From: an uncultured Prevotellaceae bacterium
GTDB taxonomy: Bacteria > Bacteroidota > Bacteroidia > Bacteroidales > Bacteroidaceae
NCBI GenBank assembly: GCA_902801375.1
Contig: CADCIB010000026.1
Span: forward strand, 1 to 37,243
DNA: 37,243 nucleotides
Reading direction: 5' to 3'
Shown one piece after another: positions 30,334 to 37,243 of the stretch. Each line of letters begins with the position of its first letter. The stretch's first letter is position 1. The notes below the pieces were generated by a model. It saw nothing but the letters and a program-made list of their open reading frames with translations, was not told the origin of the DNA and ran no database searches. The position numbers and the translations under genes are program-made.

Positions 30334-31587
30334 GTGAAACAGACATTAGTGAAGAACATCGGCTGTCTGGCAGGCATTCTGCCAGAGGGCACGGAGCGTC
30401 TCTGCGGCAAGCAGATGGCTATCCTGAACACCATAGAGAACGCGTGGCTGCTCATCGAGGATGGGCGCATCAAGGACTTTGGGGAAGCACCCTTCCCGTG
30501 CCCCCAAGAGGTGGAGGCTTCAGAAACCACCGTCATCGATGCCGAAGGCGGCACCGTGATGCCTTCGTTCTGCGACAGCCACACCCACATCGTCTATGCC
30601 GGCAGCCGCGAGCAGGAGTTCGTTGACAAAATCAACGGTCTGAGCTATGCTGAGATAGCCCGCCGAGGGGGAGGCATCCTGAACTCTGCCGACCGTCTGC
30701 ACGAGCTTTCTGAGGACGAGCTCTACCGCCAGGCGATGCGCCGTGTGAACGAGATTGTCAGCAAGGGAACGGGTGCGGTGGAAATCAAGAGCGGCTACGG
30801 ACTGACCACTGAGGACGAACTGAAGATGCTGCGCGTGATTCGCCGCATCAAGGAAACGGCTCCCTTAGAGGTGCGCAGCACTTTCCTGGGCGCCCATGCT
30901 GTGGGTCGCGCCTACGCGGGCAGGCAGAAAGAATATGTGGACTTGGTGGTGGAGGAGATGATTCCTGAGGTGGGTTGTCAGGGATTGGCCGACTTCGTGG
31001 ACGTGTTCTGCGACGAGGGATTCTTCACCGTCGAGGAGACTTCCCGCATCCTCGAGGCTGCTGCCCAATGGGGCATGCGCCCGAAGATTCACGGTCAGGA
31101 ACTGGCCGACTCTGGCGGCGTGGAGGTGGCCGTGAGGCACAACGCCCTGTCGGTGGACCACTTGGAAAGCATGACGGAGCGCGACATCGAGCTGTTCAAG
31201 ACAGCCCAGACGATGCCCACGTCGCTGCCCGGCACTTCGTTCTTCCTGAACATGCCCTTCGCCTTAGGGCGCAAGATGATTGACGCAGGCTTGCCAATGG
31301 CTATTGCCAGCGACTACAACCCAGGTTCCACCCCGTCGGGCGACATGAAGTTTGTGGTGTCGTTGGCTTGCATCAAGATGCGCCTCCAGCCCGCTGAAGC
31401 CCTCAATGCCGCCACCATCAACTCGGCAGCCGCAATGGACGTGAGCCGCGATTTCGGCTCCATCACGCGCGGCAAGGTGGCCAACTTCTTCATCACGGAG
31501 CCGATTCCTTCCATCGACTTCATCCCCTACGCCTACACCTCGCCCATCATCCGCCGCGTGTTCCTGCGGGGAGAGGAGATTGTTTAA
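30334..31587 (+). CDS. hutI: Imidazolonepropionase
   Basis: A 417-aa amidohydrolase that opens 4-imidazolone-5-propionate to N-formimino-L-glutamate in histidine degradation. The metal site is in CDSHTHIVYAGSREQEF (H83, H85), followed by YAEIARRGGGILNS, KSGYGL, STFLGAHAV, KIHGQELADSGG and the late ASDYNPGS. Length and motif order are normal for HutI. The start codon is GTG; no better ATG lies in frame near the promoter at 30288. No other hut gene is in the window, so the pathway must be completed elsewhere. Confidence 0.95.
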   Translation: MKQTLVKNIGCLAGILPEGTERLCGKQMAILNTIENAWLLIEDGRIKDFGEAPFPCPQEVEASETTVIDAEGGTVMPSFCDSHTHIVYAGSREQEFVDKINGLSYAEIARRGGGILNSADRLHELSEDELYRQAMRRVNEIVSKGTGAVEIKSGYGLTTEDELKMLRVIRRIKETAPLEVRSTFLGAHAVGRAYAGRQKEYVDLVVEEMIPEVGCQGLADFVDVFCDEGFFTVEETSRILEAAAQWGMRPKIHGQELADSGGVEVAVRHNALSVDHLESMTERDIELFKTAQTMPTSLPGTSFFLNMPFALGRKMIDAGLPMAIASDYNPGSTPSGDMKFVVSLACIKMRLQPAEALNAATINSAAAMDVSRDFGSITRGKVANFFITEPIPSIDFIPYAYTSPIIRRVFLRGEEIV

Positions 31588-31690
31588 GAGAGGAGAGAGA
31601 AGAGAGGAGAGAGGAGAGAGAAATGATCTTTTCGAGGAGAGAGGAAATCTTTTAAGAGAGGAGAGAGGAGTGAGGAGTGAGATATTAGGA
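31588..31690 (+). repeat. Purine-rich GAGAG repeat tract
   Basis: After the hutI stop codon the plus strand is almost only G and A, with AAGAGAGGAGAGAG blocks repeated at 31585 and 31651. It looks like a degraded microsatellite. It separates hutI from the DUF3822 gene. No terminator hairpin is visible in it. Confidence 0.65.
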
Positions 31691-31713
31691 TTGCGAACTT
31701 TGAAGTATGAATT

Positions 31714-32520
31714 ATGACCAATGAACTTAGCAGGCAAGCCCGCCTGACGATACGGATAGACGGCTATGCGCTGGCCTTTTCCGCCGTTGCCCCGCAGACA
31801 GAGCAGGGCGTGGTGTACAGTCCCTATACGGTGAAGAGCACCATGTCGATAGCTGCCAACCTGCGACAAGCCCTGAAAGAAGCCGACTTGCCCAACGATG
31901 GCGAGTGGAAAAGGGCGCATGTGATGCTGGGCACGCCCGTGATGTTGGTGCCCACAGAAGAGTTCCAGCGCGAACAGGCATCGCTGCTCTACCAGCACAC
32001 CATCACCGGTATGGAGGGCCACACCGTCATTTCCAACGTCATCCCGCCGCTGAATGCGGTGGCCGTCTACTCCATCCACAAGGACTTGCGCACGGTGATA
32101 GAAGACCACTTCGAGGACGTGAAGTACAACCACCTGTGCATACCCGTGTGGAACAACCTCCACCGGCGCAGCTTCACGGGGCAGCGACGCAAGCTCTACG
32201 GCTACTTCCACGGCAGGCAGCTGGAGGTGTTCGCCTTCCAGCAAAACCGCTTCCGCTTCTTCAACAGCTATCAGGTGCCGAGGATGAAAGACGCGGTCTA
32301 CTTCCTGATGTACGTCTGGAAACAGCTGGGCATGGACCAGCTGAAGGACGAGCTGCACCTCGTGGGAACCATCGCCTATCGCGACGAGCTGCTGACAGAG
32401 CTGCATCAGTATGTGCAGAACGCCTTCGTCATCAATCCCACGGCAGAGTTCAATCGCGCTCCCATCACGCAGGTCAAGGATATGCCCTACGACCTGATGG
32501 CTTTCTATTTGAAGAGTTAG
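31714..32520 (+). CDS. DUF3822-family protein
   Basis: A 268-aa protein with the layout of DUF3822: LTIRIDGYALAFSAV at the start, MLGTPVMLVPTEEF, a middle SIHKDLRTVIEDHF, and GYFHGRQLEVFAFQQNRFRFFNSY. The fold resembles an actin-like ATPase family (inferred from family memory). In Bacteroidetes the gene is regularly placed directly before rsmD, as here (34 bp apart). Function is unknown; no signal peptide, so it is cytoplasmic. Confidence 0.85.
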   Translation: MTNELSRQARLTIRIDGYALAFSAVAPQTEQGVVYSPYTVKSTMSIAANLRQALKEADLPNDGEWKRAHVMLGTPVMLVPTEEFQREQASLLYQHTITGMEGHTVISNVIPPLNAVAVYSIHKDLRTVIEDHFEDVKYNHLCIPVWNNLHRRSFTGQRRKLYGYFHGRQLEVFAFQQNRFRFFNSYQVPRMKDAVYFLMYVWKQLGMDQLKDELHLVGTIAYRDELLTELHQYVQNAFVINPTAEFNRAPITQVKDMPYDLMAFYLKS

Positions 32521-32554
32521 GAGCTTGTCATAGTTGCAGAAAAGGACGAACGAC

Positions 32555-33085
32555 ATGAGAATCATCACAGGACAATACAAAGGACGGCACTTCGACATAC
32601 CGCGGACGTTCAAGGCGCGCCCAACGACCGACTTCGCCAAGGAGAACATCTTCAACGTGCTCACGGCCTATCTCGACTGGGAAGACGCTGAGGCGCTCGA
32701 CCTCTTCTCCGGCACGGGGAGCATCAGCCTGGAGCTGGTTTCGCGCGGGTGCCGCCACGTGGTGAGCGTGGAAGCCGACCGCGACCATCATGCCTTCATC
32801 AAGCAATGCCTCTCACGACTCGGCACCGACCGCTGCGTGGCCATCCGCGGCGACGTGTTCCGCTTCCTGAAATCGTGCCACCAGCAGTTCGACTTCATCT
32901 TTGCCGACCCGCCCTACGCGCTGCCCAAGCTCACCGACATCCCCGACCTCGTCTTGAATGGCGACCTGCTGAAGGAGGGCGGCATCTTCGTGTTCGAGCA
33001 CGGCAAGCAGAACGACTTCTCCGCCCATCCGCGCTTCCTGGAGCACCGCAGCTACGGCAGCGTGAACTTCACCCTCTTCCGCTGA
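32555..33085 (+). CDS. rsmD: 16S rRNA (guanine-966-N2)-methyltransferase RsmD
   Basis: A 176-aa SAM-dependent methylase that modifies G966 of 16S rRNA. It opens MRIITGQYKGRHFDIP, then RPTTDFAKENIFNVL, SAM motif ALDLFSGTGSISLELVSRG (residues 47-65), and the catalytic DPPY at 118-121. The methionine at 32555 begins the conserved strand; an earlier in-frame start at 32534 would add seven unlike residues. It follows the DUF3822 gene in the same orientation. Confidence 0.95.
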   Translation: MRIITGQYKGRHFDIPRTFKARPTTDFAKENIFNVLTAYLDWEDAEALDLFSGTGSISLELVSRGCRHVVSVEADRDHHAFIKQCLSRLGTDRCVAIRGDVFRFLKSCHQQFDFIFADPPYALPKLTDIPDLVLNGDLLKEGGIFVFEHGKQNDFSAHPRFLEHRSYGSVNFTLFR

Positions 33086-33126
33086 GCATTCCCTTTCCCC
33101 CCACCCCACTCGACTGCCTTTCTGTG

Positions 33127-33236
33127 AGCGATGCTGTTTGGCATCCTCAGCGATAGCATTTGGCGCCCTCAGAGATAGCATTTGGCGTGCAAGGAGCTAT
33201 CAATGGACCTGCAAAGAGCTATCGTTTGGCGAGCAT
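33127..33236. repeat. Degenerate 22-bp periodic repeat array (5 units)
   Basis: Five units in exact 22-bp phase start at 33127, 33149, 33171, 33193 and 33215. The core is AG-GATAGCATTTGGCG (some units have GCTATC in place of GATAGC). The third unit, AGAGATAGCATTTGGCG, is close to the fourth unit of the array at 9-162, so both belong to one family. The array is 41 bp downstream of rsmD. The whole space 33086-33714 has no gene I can support. Confidence 0.7.
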
Positions 33237-33279
33237 GGAGACTAAGAATAATTAGAACTGAGCATAGAAACTTATCAGT

Positions 33280-33462
33280 CCCCCTGTAGGGTTATGCGAC
33301 CCCCTCTAACTCCCCCTGTAGGGGGAGGAATGGTTAGAACAGAGCGCAGAAACTAACCTGTCTCCCCTCCTACAGGAGGTAACAAAACTAACCAGTCTCC
33401 CCTCCTACAGGAGGTAACAACTAACCAGTCTCCCCTCCTACAGGAGGGGTTAGGGGGAGGTC
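33280..33462. repeat. Cluster of C/G-rich palindromic repeats, partly tandem
   Basis: The left end (33298-33328) reads CCCCCTCTAACTCCCCCTGT then AGGGGGAGG. The right end (33430-33462) is its imperfect inverted copy, CTCCCCTCCTACAGGAGGGG then TTAGGGGGAGGTC. Between them is a tandem array with period about 35 bp (33351, 33386, 33419), each unit holding AACTAACC and the palindrome CTCCTACAGGAG. The arrangement matches the inverted pair inside the GH3 gene. Confidence 0.75.
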
Positions 33463-33550
33463 ATGAATGTCAATTGCTATATGATACACAATAATAATTC
33501 TTCAATTCTCTAATTCGTGATTAAAAAACTATTCTCGGGCTCCATCCTTA

Positions 33551-33590
33551 GCGCGAAAAAATGCATTGTCCCATTGTCACAATTGTCACG
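33551..33590. repeat. Dispersed copy of the 52-bp repeat of 21268
   Basis: Matches the 21268 and 21320 copies over 40 bp with only a few differences: GCGCGAAAAAATGCATTGTC then CCATTGTCACAATTGTCACG. The TTGAATTTCA tail is missing. It is a second location of a repeat family in this genome. Confidence 0.8.
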
Positions 33591-33604
33591 CATATAGACG
33601 CAGA

Positions 33605-33670
33605 CATCCCCTCCCCGAAGCCGCCCTGCCCCTGGGAGAGGGGCTGGGGGTGAGGCTGGGGAGGGGATGC
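33605..33670. repeat. Nested C/G-rich palindrome downstream of the large minus-strand gene
   Basis: CATCCCCTCCCC at 33605 pairs perfectly with GGGGAGGGGATG ending at 33669. Inside it GCCCCT pairs with AGGGGC. It lies 45 bp beyond the stop codon of the minus-strand gene and could terminate that transcript, but it lacks a T tract and more likely belongs to the repetitive palindromes of this genome. Confidence 0.65.
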
Positions 33671-33714
33671 CTACGGGGTCCGGCCTATCAGGCTTATGAA
33701 CCACCTGCAGAGTG

Positions 33715-36700
33715 CTACTTCTCCGTAACGGCGTAGTTCACGACAGGATACACGCCGCCTTCGTCCTTCACATAGAACCAGACGATGTTCCAGTTGAACT
33801 GCGGATGCTCCGGGTCGTTGAGCGAAGGCAGGCCAGGAACAGTTCCCGAAACGGCAAACTCCTTGCCGATGGTGTGGGTGTTCTCGTTGGTGTGGTTATA
33901 GTTGAAGCCCACACCGGCCTTCACGCCATTCACGGTTGCCACAAGTTCCATTTCAACACCGATTTCCACGCTGGTCGTCTGCGATTTGTTCTTTTGTAAG
34001 CTGATGAAACGGGTGGTGGTGCCACCTGTGCCTGCCCCCTCAAAAGTATTGGTACCATCGATGGCCTGGCCCTGCAGGAACGGATGGTCGTCATCGACAA
34101 AGTAGAGAGAAGAATTTGGATTGTAGAGCGGCGGATAGCTGAATGGCACACCCGGTGTGGCTGTCAGGTACCGCTGTGGTTTCGACACACCCTTCTGGCT
34201 GCCCATCAATCGCACATAGTCCTCCAGTTTGAGTGGCATGAAACGTCGTGTGCGCGGCATCGACACGATAAACTCCATGCCTATCTCATCGGGGTTGTCG
34301 CTGGCGATAATCTCATAGCGGTAGGTGTCGAACGGGGTAGCTTGCATCACCACTATGTGGTCTTGTTTAGCGTCATAGCTCGAACCGTAACTGGTGGTCA
34401 CCTCATGCTCGGTGGTGATACCGGCAGCCGCACTTACTGTCGTCGTGAATTCCACACCACCTTTCGCGATGAACGGGATGCTGTAATCGTACTCATAGCC
34501 GGCAATGATCGATCCGCCCCACGAATCGGATGTGGCGGTGCTCTGACCGACCGAAGACGTCTTGCCCCATGAACTCGTTGCATCGCCTGACCCTTCGAGT
34601 CCTTCGTAATAAGGTGCAGCGGCAATGGCGGCATAGATGCGCGGCTCGCTGAATGTCAGCTCGTGCGAGATAAAGCGGAAATGCTTGGACTGAGTGCGGT
34701 CGGCAAACTTGCAGAGTACGGGATGGCTGTTTCTCTCATTGCCGTCACTCATATTCGTCAGCATTGTTTTCGTTAATTCCAAATTCTTATTTCCATCCCA
34801 TAATTGTCCATTGGTTCCCCATCCGAAATAGACAGAATTAAAGTCTAATCTCAACGTGGAACTATTCCCATCTTCTGACAGCCACATCTCGCCGAGTTCC
34901 GAAAAGGTGCGACAAAAGCCATCGTTTCTACCCAACTGACGACTCCAAATAAAAGACAAGACTTCTTTTCCATCAGCGTCAGAGGCTTGTACAGCTGCGA
35001 TAGCATCGGCAGGAATTGTACGACTGTTGATTTTCGTACTTTCCAGTACTATGAATTTAAATACAGGTTTCACCTGTGCATCATCCCAGCGCCACAGACC
35101 GTCGCCCACGATTAAGTCTTGATTGTAGCTGTGGCCACGGAAATAGCCGAACACAAGGTCCATGTTGCCCAGATGGGGGCGAACGTTCGAATCGCTTGTT
35201 GAGAAACAGTCGACACTTGTCTGCGGCAGGCAGACTGTCTCCGTCAGTTGCAGGTTGTCGTTGTAGCCCAGTCGGTAAACGTAGAGGAAGCCTTTTTGAG
35301 TCAGCAAATCGTTCCTTCCGCTTTCCAAACCTCGTGTCAGGACGGCAATCTCCGGCAGGTCATGACCACTCATGACGCCTACCTTCACATCGCAGAACAG
35401 ACAAGACGAAGGGATCGTCCTCGTGAAAACCGGCTCCTCGTCGATGTTGCCCTGGCTGTAAACTTGCAGACTGCCTTCGCCTTCCAGGCAATTGAGAAGC
35501 AGGACGATGTCGTCATAGCCGTCGCCGTTCACATCGGCCACGTCGTAGCGCAGGTTGGGTATACCGATGTAGCTGCCCTTGTCTTCAAAGGTACGTTCAC
35601 GAAGGCAGCGGAGCGATACACCGTCGAACACGGCAATCTTGTTGGCCACATTCATCACGATTTCCTCCACACCGTCGCCCGTCAGGTCCTGAATGCACTT
35701 GAGATTGAAGGCACGGGCAAAGTATTCGCTTCTGATATCCGACATATAATCTCCATTTACTCCATACATTTTGCGAGAAAGCTTACCATTGTTGAAGGAA
35801 GGCATAGCCCATTGGTAATCATTGCCTTGCGCATCGAGCAGCGGCCGGCTGTCGTAGCCATCAATGATGGCATTATTCTTCGTAGAGTCGCCATAGATGG
35901 TCACGTTTACCACGCCTTGGCCCATCACGGCTGCCACCTCGGCGACCGCTCCTTTTGTCGTTCCATCGGTGAACACACGGAACGGTTTGCTCCACGATGC
36001 GTAGACCACATTCTCGTAGTCAGATGCATTGCCCTGGGCGGTCACTTTTCTGAGATGACGAATAATGTCTGCTCCGTTGACATCTGCATTCACAAAACAC
36101 TTGTTCGTGAAAATCCAGCCGTTTTCTGCCTCAGGCTTGTAGAGCATTCCTGAACGCTGCTCGGGAGGAGCATCACCACCCCATTGTTGACCAGAATAGT
36201 CGAAGAACACACTGCTTCGGTCAGCACCATAGGTGTAGTAGCTGCCAAGCGGACCGTTGCTGTTGACCAGCTGCATCGGCATCTTTCTCGGAGCGGAAGC
36301 TGCTTCACTATCCGAATGAAATGCCTGCTGCAACATTTCCTGATAAACCGAAGGTGCGGGGCGGCAGCCTCGTATGGCGAAGCCGAAGCCCCTGCCGTGC
36401 TTCACATTCGGATAGAATTCGGATGTGGTGGCATTGATCTCGAAAGTGGCAGGGTGACCACGATCCACCGTGGTGCGCGTAGCCCATGCACCAATCAGAC
36501 CGTCGTCCTGTAGTTCGCCATCTTTATCCACATATCCGTTGGCTCTCAGGTTCAGGTGGATGGTGTCGGGACCTTCAGTCAGCGCCAAAGGCCAGTCGCA
36601 GTCGCGGTCTTTCATGAAGTCGCCCAGAATCGCCGTTTTGGCATTCAGCTCCTTGATGAAAGCATAGATCTCGTCGATGCTCGGCATTTCCCATCCCTCG

Positions 36701-37243
36701 GGCAGCGCTAAGCGGGCACCCGGAACGGTGTAATAGGCTTTGTCGCCAACGACAAACTCGGCGGCGCCTAACTCGTCGACTCCCTTCCAGATAGTCTTAC
36801 TGTCTGTCTTGACTACACCGTTGATTCTCAGCGGGCGCAGGTCTTCCATCATCCAGAGCATGTCGCCGGCGCGCACAATCGGGTAGTTGTAGCCGTCAGC
36901 GTCCTCACACTTGAAGAAGTCGAAGAACACGTCGTGGGAGCTTTCAGGACTGATGTGCAGGAGGGTACGCATCTGGCCGCTCGTACCGTCGAAACGCAGG
37001 ATGTCACCCTCGTGGAAGTTCATGCGCACCACGTTGGCGCCCTCAGCGGCGTGATAGCCGTTGGTGAGACCTCCCCTATCCCCTCCTGCAGGAGGGGTAC
37101 TGGTTTGCCAGGGAGCAGCGAAGGGCAGCGAGACGTTGGCCCATTGCGCAGCACCGCCCAGGGCGATGTGGCTGCCCGACTTCGAGCCGCCGCAGATCCA
37201 GCGCGCACTCGACTTCAGACCCTTGCCCTCTATATTAACAAGG
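33715..37243 (-). CDS. Large FISUMP/FG-GAP-like protein, 5' end beyond the window
   Basis: The frame is open from the stop at 33715 to the right edge (1175 codons seen), so the start lies outside. A GTG at 37032 is only an internal codon: upstream in the same frame one reads KSSARWICGGSKSGSHIALG and then APWQTSTPPAGGDRGG before NVVRMNFHEGD. In the N-terminal part seen, YPIVRAGDMLWMMEDLRPL and LPEGWEMPSIDEIYAFI resemble the FISUMP domain. Two FG-GAP/VCBS-like calcium loops follow (DLTGDGVEEIV, DVNGDGYDDIV). The last 300 residues are beta-rich with many T, S and G residues, with no recognised fold. Probably a secreted or surface protein. A palindromic repeat is translated in frame near the right edge. 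Confidence 0.8.
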   Translation of the reverse strand, partial: LVNIEGKGLKSSARWICGGSKSGSHIALGGAAQWANVSLPFAAPWQTSTPPAGGDRGGLTNGYHAAEGANVVRMNFHEGDILRFDGTSGQMRTLLHISPESSHDVFFDFFKCEDADGYNYPIVRAGDMLWMMEDLRPLRINGVVKTDSKTIWKGVDELGAAEFVVGDKAYYTVPGARLALPEGWEMPSIDEIYAFIKELNAKTAILGDFMKDRDCDWPLALTEGPDTIHLNLRANGYVDKDGELQDDGLIGAWATRTTVDRGHPATFEINATTSEFYPNVKHGRGFGFAIRGCRPAPSVYQEMLQQAFHSDSEAASAPRKMPMQLVNSNGPLGSYYTYGADRSSVFFDYSGQQWGGDAPPEQRSGMLYKPEAENGWIFTNKCFVNADVNGADIIRHLRKVTAQGNASDYENVVYASWSKPFRVFTDGTTKGAVAEVAAVMGQGVVNVTIYGDSTKNNAIIDGYDSRPLLDAQGNDYQWAMPSFNNGKLSRKMYGVNGDYMSDIRSEYFARAFNLKCIQDLTGDGVEEIVMNVANKIAVFDGVSLRCLRERTFEDKGSYIGIPNLRYDVADVNGDGYDDIVLLLNCLEGEGSLQVYSQGNIDEEPVFTRTIPSSCLFCDVKVGVMSGHDLPEIAVLTRGLESGRNDLLTQKGFLYVYRLGYNDNLQLTETVCLPQTSVDCFSTSDSNVRPHLGNMDLVFGYFRGHSYNQDLIVGDGLWRWDDAQVKPVFKFIVLESTKINSRTIPADAIAAVQASDADGKEVLSFIWSRQLGRNDGFCRTFSELGEMWLSEDGNSSTLRLDFNSVYFGWGTNGQLWDGNKNLELTKTMLTNMSDGNERNSHPVLCKFADRTQSKHFRFISHELTFSEPRIYAAIAAAPYYEGLEGSGDATSSWGKTSSVGQSTATSDSWGGSIIAGYEYDYSIPFIAKGGVEFTTTVSAAAGITTEHEVTTSYGSSYDAKQDHIVVMQATPFDTYRYEIIASDNPDEIGMEFIVSMPRTRRFMPLKLEDYVRLMGSQKGVSKPQRYLTATPGVPFSYPPLYNPNSSLYFVDDDHPFLQGQAIDGTNTFEGAGTGGTTTRFISLQKNKSQTTSVEIGVEMELVATVNGVKAGVGFNYNHTNENTHTIGKEFAVSGTVPGLPSLNDPEHPQFNWNIVWFYVKDEGGVYPVVNYAVTEK
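37068..37100. repeat. C/G-rich palindromic repeat inside the large minus-strand gene
   Basis: CCCCTCCTGCAGGAGGGG is a perfect 18-bp palindrome, flanked by CTCCCCTAT on the plus strand. Read on the minus strand within the open frame it gives STPPAGGDRGG, close to the ASSPLGGDKRGA produced by the GH3 copy. It belongs to the same family as 33280-33462. Confidence 0.75.

Noticed and set aside
29670-30590. A 306-codon minus-strand frame between the sigma-like gene and hutI
   Set aside because: It overlaps the promoters and both the 161-aa gene (in another frame) and the start of hutI, and its sequence is R/P-rich shadow.
31264-32664. A 466-codon minus-strand open frame
   Set aside because: It is antisense to hutI, the GA-rich tract and the DUF3822 gene, all of which have clear plus-strand evidence.

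Overview
The window looks like chromosomal DNA of a Bacteroidales bacterium of the Prevotella/Segatella type. The evidence is a SusC/SusD pair with surface lipoproteins, the Bacteroidetes -7 promoter motif TAnnTTTG in front of many transcription units, lack of obvious Shine-Dalgarno sites, and a DUF3822-rsmD pair. No species can be named from the sequence alone.

Layout. 1-3761: a 22-bp periodic repeat array, a DUF3089-type hydrolase and coiled-coil lipoprotein pair (minus strand), rsmI (minus) and tdk (plus, divergent). 3855-4568: tRNA-Lys(UUU) with terminator, then rplS with terminator. 4914-17913: a polysaccharide utilisation locus of SusC, SusD, a surface glycan-binding lipoprotein with three repeated domains, a GH16 with an N-terminal BACON-like domain, a GH5, a GH3 and an aldo/keto reductase, all on one strand. 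The enzyme set suggests a beta-glucan (laminarin or mixed-linkage glucan) that is cut outside the cell, imported by SusCD and trimmed by the GH3. No PUL regulator is in the window. 17950-18864: a MITE-like hairpin, a strong terminator and a HigBA-type pair whose toxin gene is frameshifted. 18954-21077: a large secreted protein resembling uncharacterised glycoside hydrolases.

21132-29700 is a visibly AT-rich island with different codon use, and it is the most interesting part. A promoter at 21509 precedes about 370 nt of strongly structured, apparently untranslated RNA. This leads into a tight seven-gene operon: D12-class adenine methylase, PLD-nuclease/SF2-helicase fusion resembling phosphorothioation-linked restriction enzymes, a 57-aa protein, a DndD-like SMC ATPase, a protein resembling Dnd-associated protein 4, a winged-helix-like protein and a complete sigma-70-type factor with extra terminal domains. 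The operon has Dnd-type restriction parts but no DndA/B/C/E modification genes. I infer a defence system in which adenine methylation may replace phosphorothioation as the self mark, with its own sigma factor.

29723-33085 returns to GC-rich core genes: a small exported protein (minus), hutI, DUF3822 and rsmD. 33086-33714 is non-coding and packed with repeats. From 33715 to the right edge runs the 3' part of a very large minus-strand gene (FISUMP-like and FG-GAP-like segments) whose reading frame stays open to the window end.

Several repeat families recur: C/G-rich palindromes, two of which sit in frame inside protein genes; degenerate 22-bp arrays at 9-162 and 33127-33236; and a 40-52 bp repeat at 21268 and 33551.
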